In this document: positions 1 to 11,734 of the stretch, piece by piece
Layout: the number at the start of each line of letters is the position of its first letter
How positions within the stretch are numbered: position 1 is the stretch's first letter
Source: Vespula vulgaris
Taxonomy: Eukaryota; Arthropoda; Insecta; Hymenoptera; Vespidae
Direction: 5' to 3'
Length of the DNA: 64,000 nucleotides
Assembly (NCBI RefSeq): GCF_905475345.1
Contig: NC_066604.1
Coordinates: 3,316,001-3,380,000, forward strand
Program-made: the position numbers and the translations under genes
The notes under the pieces: model-generated
What the model saw: the letters and a program-made list of their open reading frames with translations, nothing else
Told to the model about the DNA's origin: nothing
Database searches by the model: none

Positions 1-342
1 TCTCTCTCTTATTTAATTTCATATCTCGAAAATTGTTTCTCGTTTCTTTCACGTTACCTACATAGAAATTATTTCTAATTATCAAGGATTATTACATTAT
101 TTCAATTCTTTAGTCCCGGCACCACCTACGCGAATTCCTTTAGCGTAATGCCGAAGAAATAATAGGCCGAGCGTTTCTCACCGAGCGCAGATTTTATTCT
201 TAAGACGTTTGCCCTGGAGGCTAAGAAGAATATTAAGAATTAAATAATGGTTATAATATTTAAAAAGGGTCGACCGCGTACTTCGTTGGCTGGTAACGAA
301 CGACGCGTTTCGTTGCGACCGTATTCGTGCTTCGTTTAGGCT

Positions 343-390
343 TAAAAAGAAAAAGAAAAAGAAAAAGAAAAAGAAAAAGAAAAAGAAAGA
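343..390. repeat. (AAAAAG)n hexanucleotide microsatellite
   Basis: About eight tandem AAAAAG units followed by a purine-only tail of GA-rich sequence to about 430. Simple repeat. Confidence 0.9.
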
Positions 391-860
391 GAGGGAGAAG
401 GAGGAAGAAAGAAAAAATAAAAAGAAAAAATACTGCTTTTTAAGATACGACCGGAGAAAAAATATTTCTTTTCGTTTGCCTTACACGAAGAAACGAAGAA
501 AGAAAGAAAGAAAGTTTCCTTTCGTCTTAAGATGTCAAGAGAGCTTTACGGAAGCCTAGGAAGCTTTGTTTTCGTGCATGCTTAGACTTCCATACTTCCC
601 GAGTGAATTCTCATAATCTTCGAATTCCTAAGTAGTAAGTACTTAGCAACTCGAATCGATAGTAACCAAGTTTGAAGAGGGAGATAAAAGAGAAAACTAA
701 TCGATAGTCACGCGTATACATATTCTCTCGTATTGATTCCTCAACATTTCAACGTTTCGCAGGAAACAGGATCAATGTACTATACCTATACGTATACGTA
801 TGTACACTGTACCTATGTGGTACTTAAGTACATACATACGTAGCGTTGGCTTGCGTGGAG

Positions 861-899
861 CACGTGAAATCATGACGTCACGAACTGGAGGCCATTTTG
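861..899. promoter_or_regulatory. Promoter-like cluster: E-box, CRE and CCATTTTGG
   Basis: CACGTG (861-866) and a perfect CRE palindrome TGACGTCA (873-880) are followed by GGCCATTTTGG (about 890-900), which resembles a YY1/Pho-type site on the reverse strand. A GA microsatellite lies about 120 bp downstream. The motifs are read directly; a promoter role is inferred only from their clustering. No gene was identified immediately next to them. Confidence 0.3.
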
Positions 900-1021
900 G
901 CTCAGCTGGTCTTGACAAAAGACTCGAATGGTAGGACGCCATATCCTGCGACGGTCGTTAATACAATGGACAATGATTCGCTTACGGAGTCCTACGCATA
1001 CTCTGACGTTTGCATAAACGA

Positions 1022-1048
1022 GCGAGAGAGAGAGAGAGAGAGAGAGAG
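1022..1048. repeat. (GA)n microsatellite
   Basis: Pure GA tract. Similar GA or TC tracts of about 20-40 bp recur at about 1728-1763, 2132-2153, 4321-4353, 5354-5373, 6640-6672, 8238-8262, 12850-12872, 12990-13012, 14862-14886, 20400-20420, 22530-22552, 23170-23202, 49682-49706, 50118-50142, 60940-60961 and 62150-62173. They explain most spurious open frames in the window. Confidence 0.9.
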
Positions 1049-1731
1049 TTGTGCGCGAGCGTACTCACTCACAACTTTAACCCCTTTCATAAGCAATAGT
1101 CCGGTAGTTTGCGCGAGTAACGTACGAGTAAGAGGGAAGATGGGCTCTCGACGAAACGAGAGGAGAAGTATAAAAAAAAGGGGGCCGGCCTATACACGTA
1201 TTCTCGTGGAAATATTTTGACACGGATGGGCGTGGTGTGTTAGTGTAGTAGTGGTGATGGTGAATGTCGGCGAAGGTGCGACGACGACAACGACAACGAT
1301 GATGATTTCTTTCAAGAGGGCCTTCTTATTCTAGCAGTAGTTTTAGATTTCACCGGTCTCCAAGCTTTAAAGCGATACAAGGATAAACGTTACAGCGGCT
1401 GAGAATGCTCCAACCAACGGATCCAACCATTCTCGACTTCACTTCGTCGCGAGAAGATCGAAGAAGGAGTGAAAAAGACGAGCCAGAATGAAAAAGAGAA
1501 AGAGAAAGAGAGAAAGAGAGATCAGTGTGCCCTTCGTACGGATACAGTGCTTACATTGTGGGTTCGAGGCTCATTGTGAGACACGCTACCATGCCCATTG
1601 TCAACCTTTCTTGAGTGCCGGAGATTCACACCTTTTCAACGCTGCGATTTTCCACGATGGGCGCGTTCCATTGAGCGGAAGAAGCCGAGCGGGAGGAAAA
1701 AGGGACTTCTAGTCGGTTAAAGAGAAAGAGA

Positions 1732-1763
<32 letters not shown>

Positions 1764-3815
1764 ATGTCAGGAAGGCCCGAAATAAGGACGAGTTAATCCT
1801 ACTGGAGATCGAATGTTCTTTGAGAAGAGAAATTCGCGAGACTCGTTCTAGATTTTTTTCTCGAAAAGTATGTCGATAAAAAAAAGAGAGAAAGAGAAAG
1901 AGAGAAAATACGCGGGTGGAGTCGACGTTTATATTTAGAACGACACGTGTGAACGTAACTTTGTCTGGCGCCAAAGAGCAAAGTACATACGTCTCGGCAT
2001 ACTAGAAATATAAAGTTACTTCGAAAACAGTCGACAGTCAGCACCTTCCTGAAACGTTCCACGTGCTTCTTCGACATCCGTTTTCTTCCGAATGAAAGAG
2101 ACATCGAAATTTTCGATCCACACGCCGCGTCCTTCTCTCTCTCTCTCTCTCTTTCTCCGTCTCTCATACACGCACACTCTCTTTCATAAATCGTATCAAA
2201 ATGACGTCCGATGTTATACGATTATCATCGAATAAATTCCATTGACTATGTGTACATGTATACGTATGTATATATGTATATAATCGAATTAAATCGAATC
2301 GTCCGAACTAACACACATTTGCCAACGACGACGAATTACGAGAGCAACCATTCGTGGACAATCGCAATTCGATTTTCATTTAATTCTCGATATTTAACTG
2401 GTCTATTTCAAACGGCCAAAGACTAATTTATATCTCTACTTCGTCATTTGTCTCTTTCTCTCTCTCTCTCTCTCACTAAATTATAAGTATATACCTAACA
2501 TTATCGACCCGATCGTTAATACGTAGACGTCAAGTTTTTCACGTAAACGTGAATCCGTATAAAGAGGATCGGAAATCATGTAGCACATCGATCGGAAAAA
2601 AGAAAAATGAGAATGAGAGAGAGAGAGAGTCCACTCAGTGTAGAAAGAGCGACACGTTCTATCCTCAGAGTGACGCTAATTAGTCGCTTGGCACGTTTCA
2701 TATTTTAACAGCAATTAGCGCGTGCGATCCAGCGTGCTCGGCTTATTACTGCGGCACAACCGCAGACGCCGCAAATTTTCGCGCTTTTCCAGAAGTCGTA
2801 GAACACAATAGCTTCGTCCAATTCAATTATTACATCCTCGGCCAGTGGAAAGAGCGAGAGAGAGAGAGACAGAGAGAGAGAGAGAGCTTGCAGCCCTTGC
2901 GTCTCCATCAAGCGGAGATTTGCGAAGAGGAGATGAAGATAGCTAGAGAGGAAGAGAAAAAGAGAGGATAGAAAAGGGTGGATATGGGGTAGGGATGGGG
3001 GATGAAGGGGGTTTAGAGGGGGTGTAAAAGCTTTAGCCAGTGGTGGTGTAAGCGATCGTACAGCGGCCTTTATGAACATCGTAAATTTTCGACGACAGTG
3101 CGAGCAATTTTAGCGACCATCGGCGTAAAGTCGATGCTCGTTGTAACTCGGCGTTAAGGATAGGTCGCAACGTACATCTCTCTCTCTTTCTCTCTATCCC
3201 TCTCTCTATTGCTCCCTTCCATCTCTCTCATCCTCCAACAACCTCCGAGGAGAAGCGAGGGTGGTAGGAAGAGATAAAAGGTGCGAGAGAGGAATTAATA
3301 GGAACGGAATGTAGCGGTAACTACGCTTACCAACGCGACGGTAACTTCATTAAAAGTGCTATCGGCTTGCCTTTCTACCCGGAAAAGCCGCCCGTAGAAT
3401 TATCGAAAATTACGTCGATCGTCGCTAAGGGAAGCCGATATTCCCAACGTATATTACTCTCTTACAGTTAGTTCTCCAATATTTGCCAATAATTACGAGT
3501 GGATATACACTCCACCACCGATTTTTTACTTATTTCTCTATCTATCCATCTATCTATCTCGCTTTTTTCATTGATACAAAGATTGAATTTAAATAGATCG
3601 AATTTCTTTCAAGATACACCCAACATTATCTAAATCTTATCTCCACGTTTGTCGTATATAGATATATCTACGTGAAAAGGATTGATTCTAAAAGAATTAT
3701 CAAGATATATCAATCATGTTCTAAATCTTATATCTTCGAGTTTACTACATCACATTCACCTCCTACTTTGGAGGTGGCCAGTAAAAGGAACGATCATATA
3801 CACGTGTGTGAATAC

Positions 3816-3865
3816 GTGAGTGAGTGAGTGAGTGAGTGAGTGAGTGAGTGAGAGAGAGAGAGAGA
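3816..3865. repeat. (GTGA)n then (GA)n compound microsatellite
   Basis: About nine tandem GTGA units (3816-3850) run directly into a GA tract. Confidence 0.9.
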
Positions 3866-4089
3866 CAGCGGTTAATGGGGACGGACTCTAGAAGTGGCTA
3901 TAGCCTAGAGTCGTGTTAGGGCCAGGCCATTAAGCTTAATGACATAATGAAGTAAATGGCTGTGCATGCCATGCCATGCCAGGGACTATAGCTTATAACC
4001 GCCACGCTTCCACCCCCGCGCAATATACCGCGTGCCAGGAATTCCTGACTTATGCCGGTACTGCCCAGTCGAAAGGGGTAGTTGCGTAC

Positions 4090-4139
4090 TCTCTTCTCTT
4101 CTCTTCTCTTCTCTTCTCTTCTCTTCTCTTCTCTTCTCT
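4090..4139. repeat. (TCTTC)n pentanucleotide microsatellite
   Basis: Ten near-perfect CTTCT-type units. All long open frames across this point on both strands are repeat translations. Confidence 0.92.
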
Positions 4140-4320
4140 CAGTCGTCCCTCTTTCCAACATCCCCTCCCCCTTTCCACCATCTCCTCCTACTCCTACTGC
4201 CTGTATTTCCAACGGCAGCATATTACATAAGGGTTGCCGCTGGAGTACGCATCGTGGCTCTGGCACACTGGAAACGAATTTATGTATGTCGGAGGCTCCC
4301 GTAAGGCGGCAGACAGAGAT

Positions 4321-4357
<37 letters not shown>

Positions 4358-4527
4358 TAGAACGAAACTCATCTCTCTCGTTTTCCGACAGACGATTCGC
4401 TAAAAACCGACTACCTTTCTACCCTCGAATTTTCTCGGTTAAGCTCATAATTATCACAATGTGTGGACGAAATTTATTCTTCTCAATCTTTTCTAAAAAT
4501 GTTTTCGATTGTTCCATTATCACGAAA

Positions 4528-4533
<6 letters not shown>

Positions 4534-4589
<56 letters not shown>

Positions 4590-4597
4590 ATATATAT
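4534..4597. repeat. (TA)n microsatellite with GTAT interruptions
   Basis: About 64 bp of alternating TA, with GTATGTATGTA near the 3' end. Confidence 0.9.
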
Positions 4598-5690
4598 CGA
4601 ATTTTTTAATTCTATATCCTTTCAACGCTTTTTTAATGATTTTTTTTAGCAACGATATCAGTATCTTGTTAACGAGAAAGTTCGGTAAAAAATTACAAGA
4701 AAAAAGAATTACAGTTTCGATTCTCATTAAATTCATCGGAATTTACAACGGATTGTTTCGTTCGAATTTACGAAATAAGTATCGACAAACGAGGACAAAG
4801 CAAAAGAGATAGATAGAGAGAGAGAGAGAGATTAAACTTTCCTATCTCTCATCTATCTTCACAAGCGATAATAGCATTTTGCTCGGCTCTAAACGCTTTT
4901 ACAAGCATCGATCGATCAAATTATAGCTTGTCGATAAATAGTATCAAGCCCTCGGAACCCTGACGATGGATGGCCAAAACCTAAACGTCGTCCTTGAATA
5001 TTCTACTTGAGGAAGACTCGATGGAACAAAGTCTTAAATAGAAAGAAGAGAAGAGTCTTGTTTTCGGGCAATCAACACTTTCGTCTTTGTTCTTCAGTGG
5101 CACCTCAATGCCTGACCATCATAATATTCACACCGTTCTTGGGTCTCAGATTTCTAGTATGGAGAATGGACCAAGGCTCGCGCGTGAAAACACGTTCACG
5201 AGCTCGCGAGGTGTGAAGTTTGCAAAAGAAAAAGAAGAAGAGGAGGAGAAGGAGGTGAAGGTGGAGAGAGAGAGAAAGAAACGAAAGCAAAAAATAGAAA
5301 CGAGAAGAGAAAAGGGCTTACGAGCTTCCAAGAAGCGAAACTACCAACGACATCTCTCTCTCTCTCTCTCTCTTCTCTATTATCCTTCTTCTTCTTCCAC
5401 ATACATACATATATACATATATACATACATCATACATACGTAACTACGTACGTACGTACATATGTATATACATACATACATATGTATTTTCATCATCGAT
5501 CGTCTCACCATTTCAAAGCTCTCCAAGTCTCGAACGCGTCGGAATTAGAATCGATGCGTATACTCCGGGGCTCGTTCGAGTTCGCACGTAAGTCGAATTC
5601 TCGAGAGAATCGAAGATCCGATCGGTGAAATTAATTCGATCCCAAAAACACCGTGAAAGCATTGGCAGCTTAGCACCCTAAGCCTCTAAC

Positions 5691-5753
5691 GGTCGGTCGG
5701 TCGATCGGTCGGTCGGTCTGTCGGTCTGTCGGTCTGTCGGTCGGTTGGTTGGT
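5691..5753. repeat. (GGTC)n / (GGTCTGTC) repeat
   Basis: Tetranucleotide GGTC/GGTT units with a TGTC variant alternating every eight bases in the middle. Simple repeat; the antisense frame spells a DRPT-rich peptide that I do not regard as coding. Confidence 0.85.
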
Positions 5754-6636
5754 CCATGTTACAAGTGTTTTACACGATGTTGCATGCTCAAGCGAAACTA
5801 TCGAAAACGGAGGGGTCTTTAATCTAGCGAAACATCCCAAGGGACACGTTCGAGGCCTCCACTTCGCTCGGACACGCTTCATTCGCCCCTACCGACTATG
5901 TAAACGTTCGTGTTACTCTCATCTACTCATGCTCGATAAATGATTACCTCTTCAGCATGTTTTTTTGCTTCTCTGAAATCGATCGAGTTGAAAAAATGAA
6001 TACCATTATCGATGGATAATTTTCTTTTCCTCTTTTTTTTCTTTTTTTTTACAAAAAATGTGTGTCTATACGTTTGCAGAATTATAACGTTAATAATTAA
6101 TACTATTTTATATATAGATACACGAAATATTTTAATTATATTTCTGCTTTAATATTTACTTATTACCAAGTAAAATAGTTATATTTAACAGTAAATTATT
6201 TTTCAAAAATTATATCGTACACTTTAGGGGGTTAAAACTGAGTATAATTTCCATTTAGGAAGGAAAAGCTTGTGTACGATCGATGAAAGGGGTGACAGGG
6301 AGGCGTGACTAAATTCGAGACTAGCGCGTCGAATCAACGAATAATGTTATTTCGTTCGAAGCAAGGGTTCTTTTTCATTCTCTCTTTTTCTCTCTTTCTT
6401 AACCCTTTATATCAAAAAGCATCACCGAAAAAATGGAAAACCGATTATATCATTCGGTTCGAATTATTATGCGATTCTCATTGGTACATCGAATCGATTC
6501 ACTCAAAGTGGCTTATTTTCGAACGCGATCTACGGACGAGAGTAAGCTGCCAAGCGAATAACGAGCGAAATCGTACGTAAAATTGTCGCGATGCTGGAAA
6601 ATTCGCGAAATCGCGTAAATTCGAATGAGAGAGAAA

Positions 6637-6676
<40 letters not shown>

Positions 6677-7904
6677 AGGGTAGATCGACGAAGTAGTAAC
6701 GATACCAAATGAATTTCGAGGGTCTTTTCGAATATTTTTCCAAACAAATAAATTTGAAGGATTTGAAAAGTAGAGAGGGAGAGAGAAAAATAAAATAAAA
6801 GTAAGAGAAAAGTAAAGAAAAAAGCTGTATGAAAAAAAAGACAATGAAAGAGTACAATGAGAAAATAACAAGAATATGAAATACGAGATGAAATGAAAAA
6901 TAGAGGGAGAGAAAGAGAGAGAGAGAACGAGAGAGAAATGAACAAAATATTAACAACAAATAAATCTGTATTATTATAGGAAAGAAAACATGATTAATCG
7001 AGAAAGAAAGATAAATCGCAAACATAGAAAAATAACGACGAATGATAGAAAGTAAAATAAGAACGGCAAGAGTCTAATCCAATACGAATTTTCAATTACC
7101 ACGATACAAAGGGGCTGTTCGGGGGTTAATTCCCGATTTAAAACGTCTTGTTCGCGTACACTTCTCTTTAATTCTCTCCTTCTTTTTCTAAGCGTTGAAA
7201 TAGCGAGAGGGTGGTAGTGATGGTGGAGGTAACACAGACGGAATCGGACTGTGTCGTGAAAAGATTTTCAAATTAAATTTCGAGATTAGTACCCGGCCTT
7301 AATACGGACAAGTGACGGCGGAAGATGTCCCAGGGGTGTGCTACGTGCTACCTTTGGTCCACCCCATGGGATATGAAACGCAACGATGTTGCGACCACCA
7401 CCACCAAGACCAGCAGCACCACCACCACCACCACTGCCACTACTATTACTACTACTACTGTTACAACCATTCCCAGAACTACCCTCTTAACATGACTAAC
7501 ACTTTTCATCTCCTTTCATTTGCTTCGTACAAACTTTATCCTTTCTTCCCCTTTTAAATGACAATTTCCGAAAATAGAACAAAGCTTCTCCGTTTAATTT
7601 CTCCAAACGTGAATAATCCAACGAAATAGGATAATAGAATAATTACGAATTATCGAATAGAAATAAGGAAAATAGGAATGAAGATAGATCTCCTACAACA
7701 CATACACGCATATACGCATGCACGCATACGCGCGTACACATAGACACACGTACACACAGCAAGAGTTTTGCTTCTCGGTCGCAGTCCGTCGCAAAGGCAC
7801 GGACTTAAGGCCTTAACAGCTACTAAAGCAAAAGCTCCTTCTGTCTCGCTCTTAAGCACGGAAAACAAGCCGTGTTAGACGAAGGGGGTATTTTGAGGGC
7901 CGCC

Positions 7905-7945
7905 ATTGGCTATCCAGGCTCCTTCATAGTCGGTTGCTTGGTAAC
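7905..7945. promoter_or_regulatory. Inverted CCAAT box and RFX-type X-box
   Basis: ATTGG (7905-7909, an inverted CCAAT) lies 23 bp before GTTGCTTGGTAAC (7933-7945). The latter fits the published X-box form RYYNYY-N(1-3)-RRNRAC at every position. A further half-site GGCAAC follows at about 7968. Surroundings are GC-richer than the flanks. CCAAT plus X-box is a common promoter pairing, but no transcript start can be seen here. Confidence 0.35.
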
Positions 7946-9064
7946 CGGCCCGCCACCGGCGCACCGATGGCAACTACCCCGTGTGTAGCGTGACAGCACG
8001 ACGCACACCCTCGCTTAAGCACTGCAACCCCCTCCGCACCACCCATCTTTCCACCCTTCTCCACCACTACGGGATGTACCAATGTGCTCTCTCGCTCTCT
8101 CTCTCTCCTACCCTCTCTTTCTCTCTCTCTTTTCTTGTTCTGTCTTTTTTCACACAACGACGTATAACCTACGCGTATTCGTACACGTCGCGAGAATATA
8201 TTTAGTGGTGAAACTACCAGTGTTTTCCTGTTGGAGCGAGAGAGAGAGAGAGAGAGAGAGATAGGGTCTTTCGAGAGCCTTGCTCTCTCCCCGAGTTCTA
8301 TAAAGTCTGCTCCTCGTCGAGAGACCGACGTTTCGCTAAAATTCAGTAAATCCTTCCTTTTCTCGTCGACTCTTTTCCAACTGGTCGACTCGCCACCTTT
8401 TACTCCTTTCTCTTTATTTTCGAAACCCCTCTTCTTCGACGATGCTCGTCGAGTTGACACTTATTTTTCATCTTTCTTATCAGAAAGAGAAAGAAAGAAC
8501 GCAGCTTACGTTTAGTAGTCATTTATAACTTATTAACTGAACATATTTTCGATGGACCTGGATTTATGAATGAATATTAAGTGAATCGATAATAGATGAT
8601 TTATTTGAGGATAAACTTAAAAAAACTTATAAACTTTCGAGACAACAACGTCGGATTGACTAGTAAAACGATTGATTCGATTGCCCGCCACAAATAAGCG
8701 TACTTTGGAGGTACGAGAAACAAAAAAAGAAAAAAAAGGTTTACGTGGAGAAAAGCGGGGGTGGGATGGGAGGGCGTAGAGAGGCCTCTTTAGAGCCCGT
8801 GAAAACAATAGATCGCACCAAGTTGGAGCTCGACGGAATTCAGTGTATTCCAAGTACATACATATTTACTTTTTTCTTCTCTCCTCTTCTTTTTGTCACT
8901 CTTCAGACTGTTCCTTTTTTATATATGTATATTTTTTATCCTAAGTCCTGATCGCGAACGACTATCTTCCTTACGAGTGAAATTAATAAAAGAAAGTAGA
9001 AAATTACTGATCACTGGAAGGTCTCAATCCTATACGAGCATCATACTTATGCTTGTCGACATGT

Positions 9065-9091
9065 TAGACTGACGTCAGCGACGCCAGTCTA
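9065..9091. promoter_or_regulatory. 27-nt near-perfect palindrome containing a CRE
   Basis: TAGACTG (9065-9071) pairs with CAGTCTA (9085-9091). After one mismatch CGTC pairs with GACG around an AGC triloop. The left arm contains a perfect TGACGTCA (9070-9077). Two TAATTA homeodomain core sites follow at 9144-9149 and 9155-9160. The position, 1.2 kb before a Vsx exon, suggests a regulatory element, possibly autoregulated by homeodomain proteins. That role is inference. Confidence 0.35.
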
Positions 9092-10353
9092 CGCTTTCGG
9101 AGTCCAATTAGTCGAGGAACACGTATAACCTGTATCAAGGCCGTAATTAATAGTTAATTAGCCTAGAGTAGCGTGGGCGGGCAGTAGGAACGGCAGCAAC
9201 AACGCTTCATCACAGGCTGTAGCAAGAGAAGCGCAACAGCCGCCGTGGCACTAACAGCAGTAGCAGTAGCAGCAGTAGCAGCAAACAAGCAAGCAATAGC
9301 CGAGTTAGCTGCTGGTGGTAGGTAACGAGAGTTAGCCTCGGGGAAAAGGGCTCGCAGTTCATTGTACACGGTGAGCCGCTTTTCGCTCGTTAATTCGAAA
9401 TTAATGTATAATTGATAATTATTTTCGGCTCGCGGATCCAGGCCGTCGTTTGCTCTGCTGCTGCTGTACGCCTACCGCAAACTTCTTTGTACATAGAAAA
9501 ATTATCGCGTTTGCAAGACACATACGTGTTTCTCATCTATCTCTACCAGTGCGATCTCTCTTAATTGGCGAATTCCAAATTTCATGCCTTCATGGTTGAA
9601 AAAACACAGAAATATCTAAAAGATAAACCCTCACGTTGGATATATTCCTTCTTCCAACTACTCGATCGAATTCTCTCTCTTGAATTTTATTCTATTCGCC
9701 AAGGTGTAATACGATACGTGTTAGCAGAATATCCCACTGTTAATCCGATTAAAATTGCGCCGGGATTTGTTGTGAAAAGTTTTATTAACGAACGAGGTAT
9801 ATTTGAAAGTGGAGAACGAATAGCTGATACATCTATCTATATCGGCTAAAGACGATAGCGTTAAATTACTTTCCAAATAGTCTAGGCCTGTAACATCGCA
9901 GAGCTTGTTAACTCGTGCACGTATAAGTTTTCGTAGAAGAGATAGGTAGGTACCCATATTCTCTGATTCATTGGCAAGTCAGATATAATGGGTAATTTGA
10001 TACGCGACGTAGGTGAGCGGTTCGCTCTAACATACAAGAGCCCATGTAATTATCAATTACAGCCGGTGCCACAGGGAATAATGAGCTCTGAATTCAATGA
10101 AATATTACTGCCAACTCATTCTGTGGATCTTTCATAGTACCAGAATATATCACGACCCTGGTAATTTCAACAGGATTTCAATCTCGAGTGTACTTTAGAA
10201 AAAAGTGTCTGACGATGAGTAACCAGTAATAAGATGAGAGAATCGATACACGAGCTTGTCCATGTAAATTATTATAACGTTAATCGTTAATAACCGTTCA
10301 TCAACTTCGATCGATCGATCTTTCTTTTTATATCTTTAATTATCTTCTTACAG

Positions 10354-10444
10354 GTGTTGGACATAACATCGAGTCGGGCAAGGACTTCACAGTCGATGGT
10401 CTCTCTGGTTTTAGTAAAAAGAAGAAGAAGAAACGTCGTCATAG
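10354..10444 (+). CDS. Vsx: Vsx homeobox exon (first recognisable, N-terminal end of homeodomain)
   Basis: This exon lies between a TTCTTACAG acceptor and a GTGAGT donor. It opens with two bases completing a split codon (G-V-G-H-N-I-E-S-G-K-D-F follows). It then encodes a short linker and a lysine run leading into KKRRHR, the N-terminal arm of the homeodomain, and ends two bases into an Arg codon completed by the next exon. A basic run directly before RTIFT is typical of Vsx/Chx10 proteins. The 5' neighbour exon, which must end in phase 1, was not found. The product would be a nuclear sequence-specific transcription factor of eye and interneuron development. Recognition rests on continuity with the following exons. 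Confidence 0.85.
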
Positions 10445-11039
10445 GTGAGTCTCTTGCATAAACTTCCTCGAAGGTAATCATCATCGAATATCTCAAAAAA
10501 AAAAAAAAAATAAAAAAATAAAAAAATAAAAAATAACAGAAATTAAAAAAGAGATTACTACTTTTATTATCGTTATATCGATTTTTTCAAACGATTTTTT
10601 TCTCCTTTTTTTTCCGTCGTAACAATTCGAATATTCCAGCCTGTCTACCCCTTTTCGTGTAAAATCGTTAAGGGGTGCAAACTGAAACGAGGGCTTTTAT
10701 AAAATTTCATCTCTGTTCGCGCCGCAGGTAAATCCATTTTAAAGTCCTACGATCGTTTTGGAAAGCATGCTCGATTCGGAAACGTAATCAACGACTATTG
10801 ATAATTATTGCTTCGTGTTATATATTACGAATCAAGGACAAAATTGCTCGTTAGACTTTGCAATTGTTAATGATTTGATAAATCAAAAAAAAAATTGATT
10901 CACTTGGAAATTCTCCTCTTTTTTCTTCTTCCTCTTTTTTTATGGTTTTTCGTAAATTCCAAAGTTTTATTTCAAAAAAGATACGTGATGTTTGATCCCT
11001 CGTTTAAACCAAGAGCATGCGAGAGCGAGAACGAGAGCG

Positions 11040-11043
<4 letters not shown>

Positions 11044-11099
<56 letters not shown>
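11044..11099. repeat. (GA)28 microsatellite in Vsx intron
   Basis: Longest uninterrupted GA tract near the gene, lying between the first two recognised exons. Confidence 0.92.
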
Positions 11100-11100
<1 letters not shown>

Positions 11101-11556
11101 AAACGTTCGAACGATTTTCGCGCGTCCACCTTAACGAGAACCGATGATCGTCCGGGAAATGACTTTCAATTTCGAGGCTTTCGTTCGAGCAACAGCAACG
11201 ATGGCAGATGCCAGCTCGTTCCATGTATACAACCTACAATTTGTCGAATCGCGAGACTAATTGGACTGTCTTGTCGTTAAACTCGTTTCGTTACTCTCAC
11301 GTCGATATTTTTGAGATCGATACTCTCGATAAATGGAGATTATAAACATTGAAACTAATCAAAAAATTAAATGGAAAAAAATACAGAATAAGAAATCGAA
11401 TTGACAAATGGATTCCCTACGTAACAATCTATTTAAAACAGACGTGATTTCCTATTTTCCCAAGTAATCAAGAATCATTTCAACACAAACGTAGGATAGT
11501 TGTAAGAGAAAAAGCTGTAATGGCATATAACTAGGTTCATGTGGTTGTTGCTCCAG

Positions 11557-11680
11557 GACGATCTTCACGTCCCAGCAGCTGGAGGAGCTGGAGGCAGCGT
11601 TCAAAGAAGCCCATTATCCCGACGTCTATGCTCGCGAGATGCTCAGCCTGAGGACGGATCTGCCCGAAGACAGGATACAG
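11557..11680 (+). CDS. Vsx: Vsx homeodomain exon (helices 1 and 2, start of helix 3)
   Basis: The 124-bp exon lies between CTCCAG and GTGAGG and translates from RTIFTSQQLEELEAAF through YPDVYAREML to PEDRIQ. Residues expected at fixed homeodomain positions are present: F8, L16, F20, Y25, R31 and L40. The exon stops exactly after residue 46, so the recognition helix comes from the next exon. Intron placement at 46/47 is well known in paired-like homeobox genes. KEAHYPDVYAREML is characteristic of the Vsx/Chx10 family. A small point of divergence is QQ at positions 11-12. The exon is flanked 3' by a GA microsatellite. Confidence 0.96.
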
Positions 11681-11698
11681 GTGAGGAGAAATTCGAAA

Positions 11699-11734
<36 letters not shown>

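Larger units (their letters stand above)
1..10353. other. Non-coding flank upstream of the first recognisable Vsx exon
   Basis: No convincing protein-coding exon was found in these 10 kb on either strand. Open frames here are translations of (GA)n, (TC)n, (TA)n and (TCTTC)n repeats, and many lack an ATG. The first recognisable Vsx exon begins at 10354 in mid-codon, so at least one upstream exon must exist. I looked for the octapeptide-type N-terminal motif of Vsx proteins and did not see it, so the first exon is either outside the window or too diverged to spot by eye. The stretch may be promoter, 5' UTR or first intron. Motif clusters listed separately are its only interpretable content. Confidence 0.6.

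Noticed and set aside
9565..9849. 94-codon frame upstream of Vsx as a missing exon
   Set aside because: It starts at TTG, has no suitable donor in phase 1, and shows no Vsx-like motif.
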